Below, one piece after another: positions 22,738-32,595 of a DNA stretch of 64,000 bases. The notes under the pieces are model-generated. The model saw nothing but the letters and a program-made list of their open reading frames with translations. It was not told the origin of the DNA and searched no databases. The DNA is from Okapia johnstoni. Lineage: Eukaryota > Chordata > Mammalia > Artiodactyla > Giraffidae. How positions within the stretch are numbered: the stretch's first letter is position 1; the number at the start of each line of letters is the position of its first letter. The position numbers were made by a program, and so were the translations under genes. The stretch spans positions 9,374,001 to 9,438,000 of the forward strand of contig CM044306.1 of NCBI GenBank assembly GCA_024291935.2, in the 5' to 3' direction.

Positions 22738-24414
22738 TTAACATATTTTCTGAAACTCCAGCAAGCGTTTCCTGGCTTCTTTAAGAAACTGCTTGTGCAA
22801 CTTGTTTTGCTCTAGAATCTGCTGTTGAATGTCACGGGTCATCTGACTGTGCCTGTCATTGTCGATGATGGCGGCCGAGGGGGAAGTGGGGCTGCGGTCA
22901 CAACCGCCTTCCTTCTCCGGGTCTGGAGGGGAGTCAGGCTTCGGAAGAGCCAGACGAGCTTGCCTCTGTTCCCTCCTCCCGTCTTCCAGCTCTGTCTGGA
23001 GGTCGGCCTCCAAGCTCACCTTGCGGTGTTCGATTTGCTCGAGCAAGTCCAGCTGCTTTAGTCTTCTTTGCTCCACCTGCATTTTCTGCTTCCGCACTGA
23101 TGCCATCAAGCCAACCCTGTCTGCCTGTTCTTGCGGGTGAAACTGAAGGGAGCCCTGCACCAGCGCTTCCAGTTGGGGCGGCTCCCGTCCGGATCTGGGG
23201 CTGCACGAGAGCCAGTGCTTTTCATCCAGAGAGGTTCCTGCCCCGGGAGACCACAGTTTACTGTCGCTCTTAACCATGCCCTTGGCCATCCGATGGTATT
23301 TCTGGTTCTCGAGCTTGCTTAGAAACTTTTGAAAGCTGGTTCTGGATGGCGTCAGGTGGGCTTCCATCCCCGCTGGATTCACGGGCTCCCCAGCGGGCAC
23401 CACGTCCATCTCTGCGTCTCTTTCTGCCTTCTCTCTCTGGCTCTCCCTTCTCCATGCTTGCGTCTCCTCCTTGAAGTCCTGATCTTCACCAGGGCTCTGC
23501 TCCACCCCAGGCTTGAGATCCAGCTGCAAGTTCAGGTGTTTTTTCAGCTTCCTGTTGGTATCAAACAACTCTTCGAAGGCAAATTCCAGCTCTCTCTGCC
23601 ACTTGCTCTTGTTACCGAGCTTCGCGGGCAGCGAGGCCCCCCTTCTGTGGGTTGAGCCGACTGGACATGGCTGTTCCAGGTGGTCGGCTTTGCCTTCGGG
23701 GCTCTGATCCAGGCAGTTGTTTTTCGGGCCTTGACGACGAGCCGGCCGCTTCCCCAGCTGCCTCCTGCCCTCCCGGGCTGTGTCACTCTCCCGTTCCTCC
23801 AGGCGCTTGATCCCCTCTGTGGCAGCCAAGAGCTTCTCCAGGTCTGTCCCGTGACGGCAGCCCCCACCGGTCTTCGTGGAAGGCGCTCGTTTTCCTTTGC
23901 TCTTCTCCAGGGGGCTCAGGGAAGGGGGACACCGGCTCGTGGCTCTGAAGGCCCCCTGCCTCTCCCGGTCCACTGCTCTCCTCTGGAACGTGGTGCACCA
24001 GGGCTGCCGTCGGGCCAGCTCCTCCCTGCGTCCCTTCTCTTCCCGCGCGGCCAGTCTGTGCTTCCCCTTGGCCCTGGGTGACCTGGCTGCTCCTCGCTGG
24101 GCCAAGCCCTCCGAATCGGGTTCATGGCCCACGACCAGTTCACCCCTCGAGCCCGACAGATGCGCTAAGTACAGCCGCCCCAGGCCTCCAACTTGCTGGT
24201 CCAGGGCCTCTGGCCACTCTGCCTTCAGCTCCTCGAGAAAGCGCTGGAGCAGCTGGGTCTTCTGCTGCTGGGGGTCCTTCTGTCTTCTCTGCGGGGCCAG
24301 GTGTCCCTTCTCTCGGACCTTGAGCAATCTGTCCGAAAGCTTCTGCCTCGAGAGCAAGGCTTCCTTGTCGGGACTGGGGCTCAGTCGAGCAGCTCTTTCC
24401 GAGCTTCTTCGCAT
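22738..24414 (-). CDS. CEP295NL: CEP295NL (DDC8), CEP295 N-terminal-like protein
   Basis: An intact 558-codon frame lies in TIMP2 intron 1 on the same strand as its host. Residues 1-125 align with the N-terminus of the centriole protein CEP295: the MRR start, the RLSPSPDKEALL block, the LLKVRE helix, LEELKAEWPEALDQQ and the LYLAHL motif. The middle (about 160-270) is basic and low complexity. Residues 271-300 (WQRELEFAFEELFDTNRKLK) and 437-490 (many Q, K, R, E and L) look like coiled coil. The last 40 residues (DIQQQILEQNKLHKQFLKEARKRLLEFQ) are another helix typical of the CEP295 family. There is no signal peptide or membrane segment. I chose the ATG at 24414 because it aligns with the CEP295 start and lies 11 bases after a good acceptor; an upstream in-frame ATG at 24513 would add 33 residues but falls in the likely intron. 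Mammalian DDC8 is known as a nested gene of TIMP2. Its cellular role is poorly defined, and a centrosomal role is only inferred from homology. Confidence 0.92.
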   Translation of the reverse strand: MRRSSERAARLSPSPDKEALLSRQKLSDRLLKVREKGHLAPQRRQKDPQQQKTQLLQRFLEELKAEWPEALDQQVGGLGRLYLAHLSGSRGELVVGHEPDSEGLAQRGAARSPRAKGKHRLAAREEKGRREELARRQPWCTTFQRRAVDRERQGAFRATSRCPPSLSPLEKSKGKRAPSTKTGGGCRHGTDLEKLLAATEGIKRLEERESDTAREGRRQLGKRPARRQGPKNNCLDQSPEGKADHLEQPCPVGSTHRRGASLPAKLGNKSKWQRELEFAFEELFDTNRKLKKHLNLQLDLKPGVEQSPGEDQDFKEETQAWRRESQREKAERDAEMDVVPAGEPVNPAGMEAHLTPSRTSFQKFLSKLENQKYHRMAKGMVKSDSKLWSPGAGTSLDEKHWLSCSPRSGREPPQLEALVQGSLQFHPQEQADRVGLMASVRKQKMQVEQRRLKQLDLLEQIEHRKVSLEADLQTELEDGRREQRQARLALPKPDSPPDPEKEGGCDRSPTSPSAAIIDNDRHSQMTRDIQQQILEQNKLHKQFLKEARKRLLEFQKIC

Positions 24415-24425
24415 GTCAGGGACCT

Positions 24426-24475
24426 CTGCAGACACAGCTTTGGAGAGAAGGTGGTAGGAACCGAGAGAGTGGAGG
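24426..24475 (-). other. CEP295NL: Splice acceptor and polypyrimidine tract before the CEP295NL coding exon
   Basis: On the minus strand a pyrimidine-rich stretch (CTCTCTCGGTTCCTACC, then CTTCTCTCC) leads to GTGTCTGCAG, with the exon beginning at 24425 and the ATG 11 bases later. This suggests that the 5' UTR lies on one or more upstream exons in 24.5-47 kb. I could not identify those exons. Confidence 0.6.
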
Positions 24476-24744
24476 TTCAAGGGCAGCGGGGGCTGAGAAG
24501 CCACAGGTGCCACTGCTGTTCCAGGTCAAGCCCACCCGGCAGGAAGACGCACAGCGCTGCCCTGAGCGTTCCGAGGAGAGGGAGGCCCTGGAGACAAGGC
24601 ACAGGGGGGCTCTGAGTGGGCGGGGTGCTAGGGGAGGTGACGTGTCCCTTCAGACTGCCCTCCTGACCCCCGCCCACAAGGGCCGGTTCTCAGCTCCCGA
24701 TTTCTGTCTCACACGCCTCTAACAGGACCCTGCAGGGCAGCTGT

Positions 24745-24962
24745 TCTCAGGGGAGGGTGGTTTTGCTTCAGAGGGGCATGCGTGGCCATTTCTGGAGACA
24801 GTTTTGGTTGTCACAACTGGAGGAGGGGGGAAGTGCTACAGGCATCCAGTGGGTGGAGGCAGGGCTGCTAGGAAACAGCCCGCGATACACAGGACAGATG
24901 GCTCTGCGACTAGCAGGGACCTGGCCCCCAGTGTCCACAGTGCTGAGGTTAAGACCCTGCCT
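24745..24962 (+). mobile_element. MER20-like hAT-Charlie element
   Basis: Recognised by tctggagacagttttggttg, tcacaactggaggagg, catccagtgggtggaggc and gtgctgaggttaagaccctg. It lies about 0.3 kb upstream of the CEP295NL acceptor. Confidence 0.75.
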
Positions 24963-25559
24963 TAGGAGACAAGTTAGGGCTCAGGTCAGGGTGTGTGTGC
25001 AAATGCCTGGCCCTCTGGAGGGAGCTACTTATAAAGGAAAGGAGAAAGGAGTGGAGGAGGAAGAATCTGTTGAGAAAGGTGTGTGCACGTGTGTGTGGGT
25101 GTGTGGGTGGGTGGGGGAGGTGTGCGCCTGACTGCAGATGCACGTTTGTACTAAAATTCAGTGCAAACGGAGGTTAAGCCGGTGGTATCTCTTTTTTCAC
25201 ATCCCTTTGGCATCAGGCAGGGACACGTGCTCCACCAGACCTTCCTAAAGAAGGAAGGACCTGCATTTACACCAGAAAAGAGTATGGAGCCTGTGGCCAC
25301 TCACGGCTGGTGTCCAAAACCGCCATTATTTGTGGGCTACATGAGCCGCCTCCTGGACACTGCAGTCTGAACGGGGCCCCCTTCACCTGTGTAGGATTCC
25401 CTTCCCTTCTTTCATCTTAGGGTGTGTGAGGTGGAGTCAGGCTGAGCAAATTTTAGCTCAAAGTAATGGTGGTCCCCAGAAATCCCACTGCATCAACTGG
25501 AACAACTAATGTGAACTGTGTGGGCTGCCCTCCGCTCATCTTTTTTCCAGTAACCCTGT

Positions 25560-25680
25560 AGGTGAGGAGTTATCCACACCCCTGGTTCACAGGTGGGGAA
25601 ACTGAGGCAGGGAGCACCTAAGAAACTTGACCCAGATCACACAGCTGGCAAGCGGCAACTGCCGCTCAAGTAGACATCTC
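25560..25680 (+). mobile_element. MIR SINE
   Basis: The sense MIR core is clear: ggtggggaaactgaggcagg, aacttgacccagatcacaca, gctggcaag. Confidence 0.75.
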
Positions 25681-25824
25681 GTCTTTGACCAATGGTCACA
25701 CAGCCGCCAGCTTTTGGTAACTGTGATCATGCAGTTAGACACATGGAAACCTGGTTAATACCATATCCTACCAGTCTGCCAACCCCCATGATGAGCAAGA
25801 GGAGAGAGAAAGAGAAAGAGGGCG

Positions 25825-26605
25825 TTACACACAATGGTTGAGATTTTCAACCAAAGTGCCATGGCAGTTCAATGGGGGAAAGAACCATTCTTTGTTCATT
25901 TTCAACAAATGTACTTGGGACAGTTGGGTATCCATATGCAAAAAAAGATTAATGTATACCCCTATCTCACTATATACAAAATTGAATATCATATACAAAA
26001 ATTAATGCAAATGGATCATAGACCTTAACGCAAAGTCTAAAGCTACACTTAGAAAAAAACAGAAGTGTAATTTCATGACCTCAGATTGGGCACACATTCT
26101 TAGATACAACACCAAGAGCACAAGCAAAGTAAGAAATTGATAAGTTTGGCATCATCAGTATTAAAAATCTTTGCACTTCAAAAGACATTGTTAATAGGTA
26201 TAAACACAAGACACAGACTGGAAGGAAATACCTGCAAATCACACACCCAACAAAAGACCTGAATCAGTTGGTATAAACAACTCAAACAATCTAGTAAGAA
26301 GACAGCAAACAATCCAATTTAAAAATGGGCAAAAGGTTGAAATATACACATCACCAAAGATTTATGTACGGCTAATAAAGCCCGTAACAAGATGTTCAAC
26401 ATCAACTTTCATCAGGGAAATGCAAACTGAAGATACCACTTCACACCCACTAGGATGGCTACAACGAAAAAGACAGGCAATGACAAGTGTTGGTGAGGGT
26501 GTGGAGACATCGGAACCCTCACAAGCTTCTGGTTCCTGGTGGGGATGCAAAATGCTGCAGCTGTTCTGAAAAACAGTTTGGCAGTTTTATAAAAAGGTAA
26601 ATGTA
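25825..26605 (+). mobile_element. L1 LINE ORF2 fragment, left part
   Basis: Decayed L1 ORF2: ctttgttcattttcaacaaa, tatctcactatatacaaaat, taagtttggcatcatcagta, aaatgggcaaaaggttgaaa, cacttcacacccactaggat. It is split by the CHR-2 that follows, and about 50 bases of the same L1 resume at 26890-26940. Confidence 0.88.
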
Positions 26606-26875
26606 TGGGACTTCCCTGGTGGTCCAGTGGTTAAGAGTCTGCCTGCCAGTGCAAGCGACACTGGTTTGATCCCTGGTCCAGGAAGATTCCACGTGCCTCG
26701 GGGTAACTAAGCCCGCATGCCACAACTACTGAGCCTGTGCTCTAGGGCCCACTTGCCGTGACAAGAGAAGCCACTGCAGTAAGAAGTCCAAGCACTGCAG
26801 CTGGAGGGTAGCCCCTGCTCACTGCAACTAGAGAAAGCCCATGCCAAGTAACGAAGACCCAGTGCAGCCATAAAT
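26606..26875 (+). mobile_element. CHR-2 SINE nested in L1, with target-site duplication
   Basis: Starts tgggacttccctggtggtcc, with a B-box ggtttgatccctggtcc and the long CHR-2 body. The 14-mer aaaaggtaaatgta (26592-26605) is repeated with one change at 26876-26889. Confidence 0.93.
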
Positions 26876-26940
26876 AAAAGGTAAAAGTAGATCTCCCTAA
26901 GTACATGCCCAAGGAAAAGGAAATCATGTCCCTACACCAG

Positions 26941-27035
26941 GAAACGGAAGTGCAGAAACTGAGTAACTGCCCCAGCTCACAGGGAGGAGCTGGGTTTGAA
27001 TCTGAGCCCCAAACATCAGAGACTGAGCTTTTCCT
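26941..27035 (+). mobile_element. MIR SINE fragment
   Basis: Sense MIR-like core: gaaactgagtaactgcccca, gctcacagggaggagctggg, tttgaatctgagcc. Confidence 0.55.
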
Positions 27036-27054
27036 ACCCCTAGGAAATGGCCAC

Positions 27055-27266
27055 GGGCTTCCCTGGTGTCTCAGATGGTAAAGAATCCGCCTGCAATGAG
27101 GGAGCCCTGGGTTTGATCCCTGGGTTGGGAAGATCCCCTCGAGGAAGGCATGGTAACTCACTCCAGGATTCTTGCCTGGAGAATCCTCCATGGACAGAGG
27201 AGCCTGGCGGGCTACAGTCCATGGGGTCACAGAGTCAGACATGACTGAGCCACTAAGCACAGCACA
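27055..27266 (+). mobile_element. Bov-tA SINE
   Basis: Well-preserved copy from gggcttccctggtgtctcag to the end gccactaagcacagcacagg. Imperfect flanking repeats (aggaaatggccacg and aggaatgcccacag) may be the target-site duplication. Confidence 0.92.
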
Positions 27267-28284
27267 GGAATGCCCACAGGGGTGTCCAAACAGATGAGGA
27301 GAGACAGAGCTGTGAAGGTCTCTTTGTCTGTCTTAGAAGACAGCTGGAGAGAACAGGGTCAATTGCACCGTTACCGGGTGACAATGAGCATAAGCTGGAC
27401 GAGCGTCTCCCACTCCGGAGGGCCCCCATCCACTCAATCACCCCGTTACAGCCCAAGCCAGGTCCGCTGGGGCAGGTGCCCCAGTGCAGTCCAGTTGGTT
27501 TTCCTGGAGACATGCAAATGGATGAAAACCTATAACATCTGGATGGTGACCTTGGGGAAAAAGCCCAGAAATTAGTCAGCTCCCTCGTTCAGGAACTGAA
27601 AACCCTGGAGCAACTGGCAGATGCACCTGGGCCCTCTGCCCACATCCCCAGCTCCCCCAGGCCCTCGTCTCCAAGCCCTGCCCTGCTCGCTGAAGAGACC
27701 AGAATGCTCTGGGCGTCCGGTTCTCCCTTGGGTCTTCTGCTCCTGCTCCCCTAGAGGGGGACGGGCTGGGCTGTGACCGCCACCCTCAACCCCTCAGGAA
27801 GCCGCAGCCCCGTCCGTACAGAAGACCCGCTCAGCGCGGCCAACGGGAGGGACACTGGTCCCATTCTCCTCTCACCCTCTGCCGTCCCCGGCGCGCAGAG
27901 CCAGCCCTCGGTGGTCACCTGAGCAGCGGCTCAGATGACTTTTCAGCCAAGGCAGACCCCCTCCCAGGCCCACAGCAGCCCTCCTGCCTTCTGACCCCTC
28001 AACAGAGCCTCTAGGGCAACCGCACCCCAACGAGGAGGAACAGTGACCACAAAGGAGGCAGTGAGGCTCTGATGCCAGGCGGGCTGGATCGAAGGGTCTC
28101 ACCTGAGCCTCCTAACCAGGCTTCTGTCACCTCCCCCATCTCCACCCCGCTCCACACCTCCACACCACCCCTACCCTCCTCCCCGGCACTGTGGTTACAG
28201 CCACTGTTCTAACTCAGCCAGCTGTGTCCCCTTCAGCATCTGCAACCGGTCCACAGAGTGAGTCTCCAAGCACAATGAGAGGTC

Positions 28285-28450
28285 ACCTGCATCACGGTCG
28301 CCTGAGCTACTGGCTAAAATGCAGATTCTGGGGCCCTGCTCCAGACTGATGATCCCACCCCAGCCTCAGTGGGAAGGGGGCCCAGGAATGTGCTCAGTTA
28401 ACCATCTCACCAGAGTCAGCTGGTCGATCCCTGATCTGCAGGCTTGTGAA
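28285..28450 (+). mobile_element. MER5A-like hAT element
   Basis: Resembles MER5A: ctggctaaaatgcagattct, ggggccctgctccagactga. Divergent. Confidence 0.4.
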
Positions 28451-28994
28451 CATTCCAGCAGTTCATGATCTTGCCCCCTTCTCCCCAGCCGGGCATAGCT
28501 GGCCAGGCTCCGTGCCATCCCAAATGTCCCCCACGCAGGTCCAGCGCCTTCGCTGTGCTCAATCCTGTCCTTCTTCCTCAAACAGAACCCCTCCTCATCC
28601 CACCCACCCACCTTTCCCAGACCTGGTCTGGTTCCTCCTCCCTGACAAGGCGGCCCCTGATTTCCACAGCAATGAGAAAAATGCTCTGGCTTTTCCCCCA
28701 AGGCCCACAGACTCAGCGCCCAGGTGACACGGTTTAGCACATTTTCTTTGAAACATTTAAAAATAGAAATAAAAGGGCCCCCAATTAGTGGCATGGCCAG
28801 CGAGAACATTTCCATGTAATTAAAGCTTACTCTTTCACACATAAAGTTAAACATTTCTCTGTCTCCTGAGTGTACACAGAAGAGATATAACTTGACCTTT
28901 TTAGAACTCTGAATTACCTTTAGGACTACAATACAGAAAATCCCTCAAGGGGTTTTAAGATCTATAGGGCCCCTCAAAAAACATTTCATTTCTG

Positions 28995-29272
28995 AATATT
29001 CTGAATATTCATTGGAAGGACTGTTACTGAAGCTAAAGCTCCAATACTTTGGTCACCTGATGTGAAGAACTGACACACTGGAAAAGACCCTGATGCTGGG
29101 AAAGATTGAAAGTGCAAGAAGGGGGCGACAGAGGATGAGATGGTTAGATAACATCACTGACTCAGTGGACATGAATTTGAGCAAACTTGGGGAGAGAGTG
29201 GAGGACAGAGGAGCCTGGCAGGCTGCAGTCCATGGGGTTGGACATGACTTGGCAACTGAGTAACAACAAAAA
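28995..29272 (+). mobile_element. BovB/ART2A LINE 3' fragment
   Basis: Sense BovB tail: gaatattcattggaaggact, ccctgatgctgggaaagatt, gatgagatggttagataaca, ending gcaactgagtaacaacaa. A short AT run follows. Confidence 0.9.
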
Positions 29273-30049
29273 CCATATATATATGACACAATTCCTATGA
29301 ACTAAATGACCCCAGAATATAATTTAAGTCAACTTTTCATAGCTTCCTCCATAGTTGTAACTTTCTGGGGGGCCTATACCCCTTTTCTCATATGGCTTCT
29401 ACACTGCTCTGGACTGACTGGGACTCACACAAAGAAATGTCTTAAAACTGTGTCTAAAGCCAGTAGAGTGAACAGAATCTGGGGCCCTGATGGGCTTTCC
29501 ATGAGTCAAGTGCATGAGCGTCTGAGTCCAAGTCCATTATCTCTGAATGTGACGTCCCCAGCATACAATCACCCACAGGGAGATGGAAAACCAGCCGTGC
29601 TGCTGGAATGCAAGGCTTCAGCTCAGATTTTTCACAGGTTTGAACACCTGGTCAGATCTAACACAGCCAAGTGTACTGGGAACCCATCAACAATCCACAC
29701 GTGGGTCTCCACGTCCAACCCTGCATGTGCCAAGCAGGAGACCATAGTTCCTAAAGAAGCAAAGCAGGAAACGAGAGAGTCTCAGCTAGCTGTGAGCTCA
29801 GAGTCAGCAGAGACCTGTGGCCACCAAAACAGCCAACGTGATCTTTATCTGTGTTGCTACAAATGCCAAAAAACAAGCAGGGTAGTGGTCCAGCTGAGCC
29901 CCATGAAACAGCTACTTGGCAGAACATCCATGCCATTCCCACCCCACAGGATGCGTGAGGTTCCAAACAAAACAGGCTGGAAGTTTCAAAGTCAAAATAT
30001 AATTATTGAAATGTTTAGGAATTCACCTAATAGAAAATATACACTATGG

Positions 30050-30390
30050 CTTCCCTGGTGGCTCAATGGTGGGGAATCTGCCTGCCAATGCAGGAGACAC
30101 AGGTTTGATCCCTGGTCTGGGAGGGTGCCACATGCTGCAGAGCAACTGGGCCCACATACCACAGCTGCTGAGCCTGTGCTCTACAGCCGGGGAACCACAA
30201 ATACCGAGCCCAGGTGCTGTAACTACCGAAGCCCAAATGCCTAGAGCCCGTGCTCCCCAACAAGAAAGCCACCACAATGAGAAATCCATGCACCAATAAG
30301 AAGCCTGTGCACTGTGACTAGAGAAAAGCCCTCACAGCAACGAAGACCCAGAACAGCCTAAATAAATAAATAATATATAAAAAAAGAAAC
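30050..30390 (+). mobile_element. CHR-2 SINE
   Basis: Long copy beginning ggcttccctggtggctcaat, with B-box ggtttgatccctggtctgg, the repeated CHR-2 body and a tail of taaataaataaat type. A 312-codon chance frame from 29306 runs into it. Confidence 0.92.
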
Positions 30391-30609
30391 ATATACTAAA
30401 TAAGAACAACACATTTACTAGATAAGGAGAAAATCTGAGTAAGGGAGAGGTTGTCTCTTCCCAGGTAGGGTTCAGAAAGACAGAGAATGGTTAAGGATGA
30501 GGAGGGCCTCAAAGTTCAGGAGAATGAAAAAAATAGACAAAAACAGGTCATAGGAAGGAAAGTCCTATGGAACCAAGAATGTTTGGAGGGATGCTTGCAG
30601 GTGGTAGAA

Positions 30610-30740
30610 AAGTCTAGAACAGTATACTCTGGTGGTTCAGAGTATTGAGCAGTTGTGGGACCTAGGGCATGTTTCTTAACCCTAGATGCCTCAGTTTGTT
30701 CACCTGTAAGATGGGGATGATAACAGCAACATCCATCTGG
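30610..30740 (-). mobile_element. MIR SINE
   Basis: Antisense MIR: gttgtgggacctagggcatg, tttcttaaccctagatgcct, cagtttgttcacctgtaaga. Confidence 0.7.
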
Positions 30741-31104
30741 GCAGATGCTCATCATCATCAGAAACACCCACAAGCTTGGACAGCTGTTTGGAAAAGAGGG
30801 TGGTACTTACTGTGCGTGTCTCCAGATGCCTGGACCAGACCACTGAGCACACATTACAGGGAGGCAGAAATTGGCAGCACTTTCTACAGGGTTGTCTTGA
30901 AATCATTGGGCTGACTTGATAGGTAGTGAGACACCCATCACTGGAAGCATCCAAGCCAAGCCAGGATAAAACAAACACCGGAAACATTTCAAACTCCATT
31001 TTTCTGAGTTCTAGCCTCTAAAAACACACTTTGTGACACCCCGTGTGCTGCCCAGAGTTTCTGTTTTTGCTCACTTCCCAACTCTCCCTCAGTTAAGCGG
31101 TGGA

Positions 31105-31285
31105 TCCTAAAGCCGGCTGGGTGTTAGACCAGCTGTATCAGAATCACCTGGCAAGGTGACCATGGACAGAGATCATGACTAAGAGTCCTGGCCAGGCCCC
31201 ACCGCAGGTTTCTCCACCCGAATCCTGGCGTGGTGTTTGTGAACCTGCATGTTTAACCATCTCCCTGATGCACATTCAGGACCAG
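31105..31285 (+). mobile_element. MER5A-like hAT element
   Basis: Blocks tgtatcagaatcacctggca, caggccccaccgcaggtttc and ctgatgcacattcaggacca resemble a MER5A-type element. The family is uncertain. Confidence 0.35.
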
Positions 31286-32094
31286 GACAGTTCTAGAAAG
31301 CTGAGATGGCCAAGAGCCATCCTCTTAGAAGAAGCCGAGGTCATTGTGTCTCTGTTACCTCCCCAACCAGCTTCATTAAGCCAGACATGAGGCATAGACT
31401 CTTGCAAGATTACGGGAGACACCAGGCTAGCTGCGTGGGGGGCTGCTTATGGCTGGTCCAAGTAAATGTCTCGACGATGTCAATCGCTTTCTCTCCGGCC
31501 TTACGACTGTGGCTACCCCGCGTGGGTCAGGGGTCCCCAATGCCAACAACTGTTCTTATTGTATAATGATCTATCCCTGCCCCCCACAAACAACCACATT
31601 CACTTCCAACTCTGTCCCACTAGCTTCCCCTGTCCATCCTCTCCAGCCGAACTGTAGATGCAGAGCCCCATGGTGCAAGGACTTTCAGTTAGCCTCTGGA
31701 CATGTGGCCTGGACATCCTTATTGGCCCACTTCCCAGGGTCCCCTTCCGAGCCTCACTAAACCACTGCGCACAGAAAGAGCGCCACCCTCACAATGGATA
31801 AGGTGTTGGACACAAGAACCTCGGCCCTGGGTGGTCTGCATAGGGTTTCCGGGGCCCACTGACCAAAGTTGGCTGGAATCACAGCTCCCCACCTTCGCCA
31901 GCAGCCCAGCACCTGCCCTAGCTGGTGAACTCTGGCAGCCGCTGCCACGGAAACGACAGAGCTGCTGTGCTGTGACATCAGAGCAGGGGTGAAGTCAGTG
32001 ACAGTGACGAGCCAGCCAGATGGTCAGCACACTGGTTGTGAGTCCACCGATCACCAAACGTTTGGCTTAAACAGCTGGGGCGATGAGCAGCACG

Positions 32095-32595
32095 TGTGCT
32101 GAGTCACTTCAGTTGTGTCTGACTCTTTTGCAACCCTATGGAATGTAGCCCGCCAGGCTCCTCTGTCCATGGGATTCTCCAGGCAAGAATACTGGAGTGG
32201 GTTGCCACTTCCTTCTCCAGGGGATCATCCCAAACTAGGGACTGAACTCATGTCTATTACATCTCGGAGAAGGCAATGGCATCCCACTCCAGTACTCCTG
32301 CCTGGAAAATCCCATGAACGGAGAAGCCTGGTAGGCTGCAGTCCATGGGGTCGCTAAGAGTTGGACACGACTGAGCGACTTCACTTTCCACTTTCATGCA
32401 CTGGAGAAGGAAATGGCAACCCACTCCTGTGTTCTTGCCTGGAGAATCCCAGGGACAGGGGAGCCTGGTGGGCTGCCGTCTATGGGGTCGCACAGAGTCG
32501 GACATGACTGAAGCGACTTAGCAGCAGCAGCAGCTATTACGTCTACTTGCATTGGCAGGCGGGTTCTTTGCCAACAGTGCCACCTGGGAGGCCCC
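32095..32595 (-). mobile_element. Bov-tA SINE interrupted by a Bov-A2
   Basis: The antisense Bov-tA body runs 32095-32264 and its antisense tRNA-like head continues at 32545-32595 (gcattggcaggcgggttctt, gccacctgggaggccc). The gap is filled by a Bov-A2 on the opposite strand. Confidence 0.92.
32265..32533 (+). mobile_element. Bov-A2 dimeric SINE with target-site duplication
   Basis: Two Bov-A monomers in tandem (each ggagaaggcaatggcatccc- or ggagaaggaaatggcaaccc-like) separated by cttcactttccactttcatg, ending in a (GCA)n run. It is flanked by ctattacatct (32254-32264) and ctattacgtct (32534-32544). Bov-A2 is restricted to ruminants. Confidence 0.93.

Noticed and set aside
23876..24457. 193-codon plus-strand frame opposite CEP295NL
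   Set aside because: Shadow of the real minus-strand coding exon.
29306..30244. 312-codon plus-strand frame antisense in intron 1
   Set aside because: No recognisable domain, composition not protein-like, and the last third is translated CHR-2 SINE. Chance open frame.
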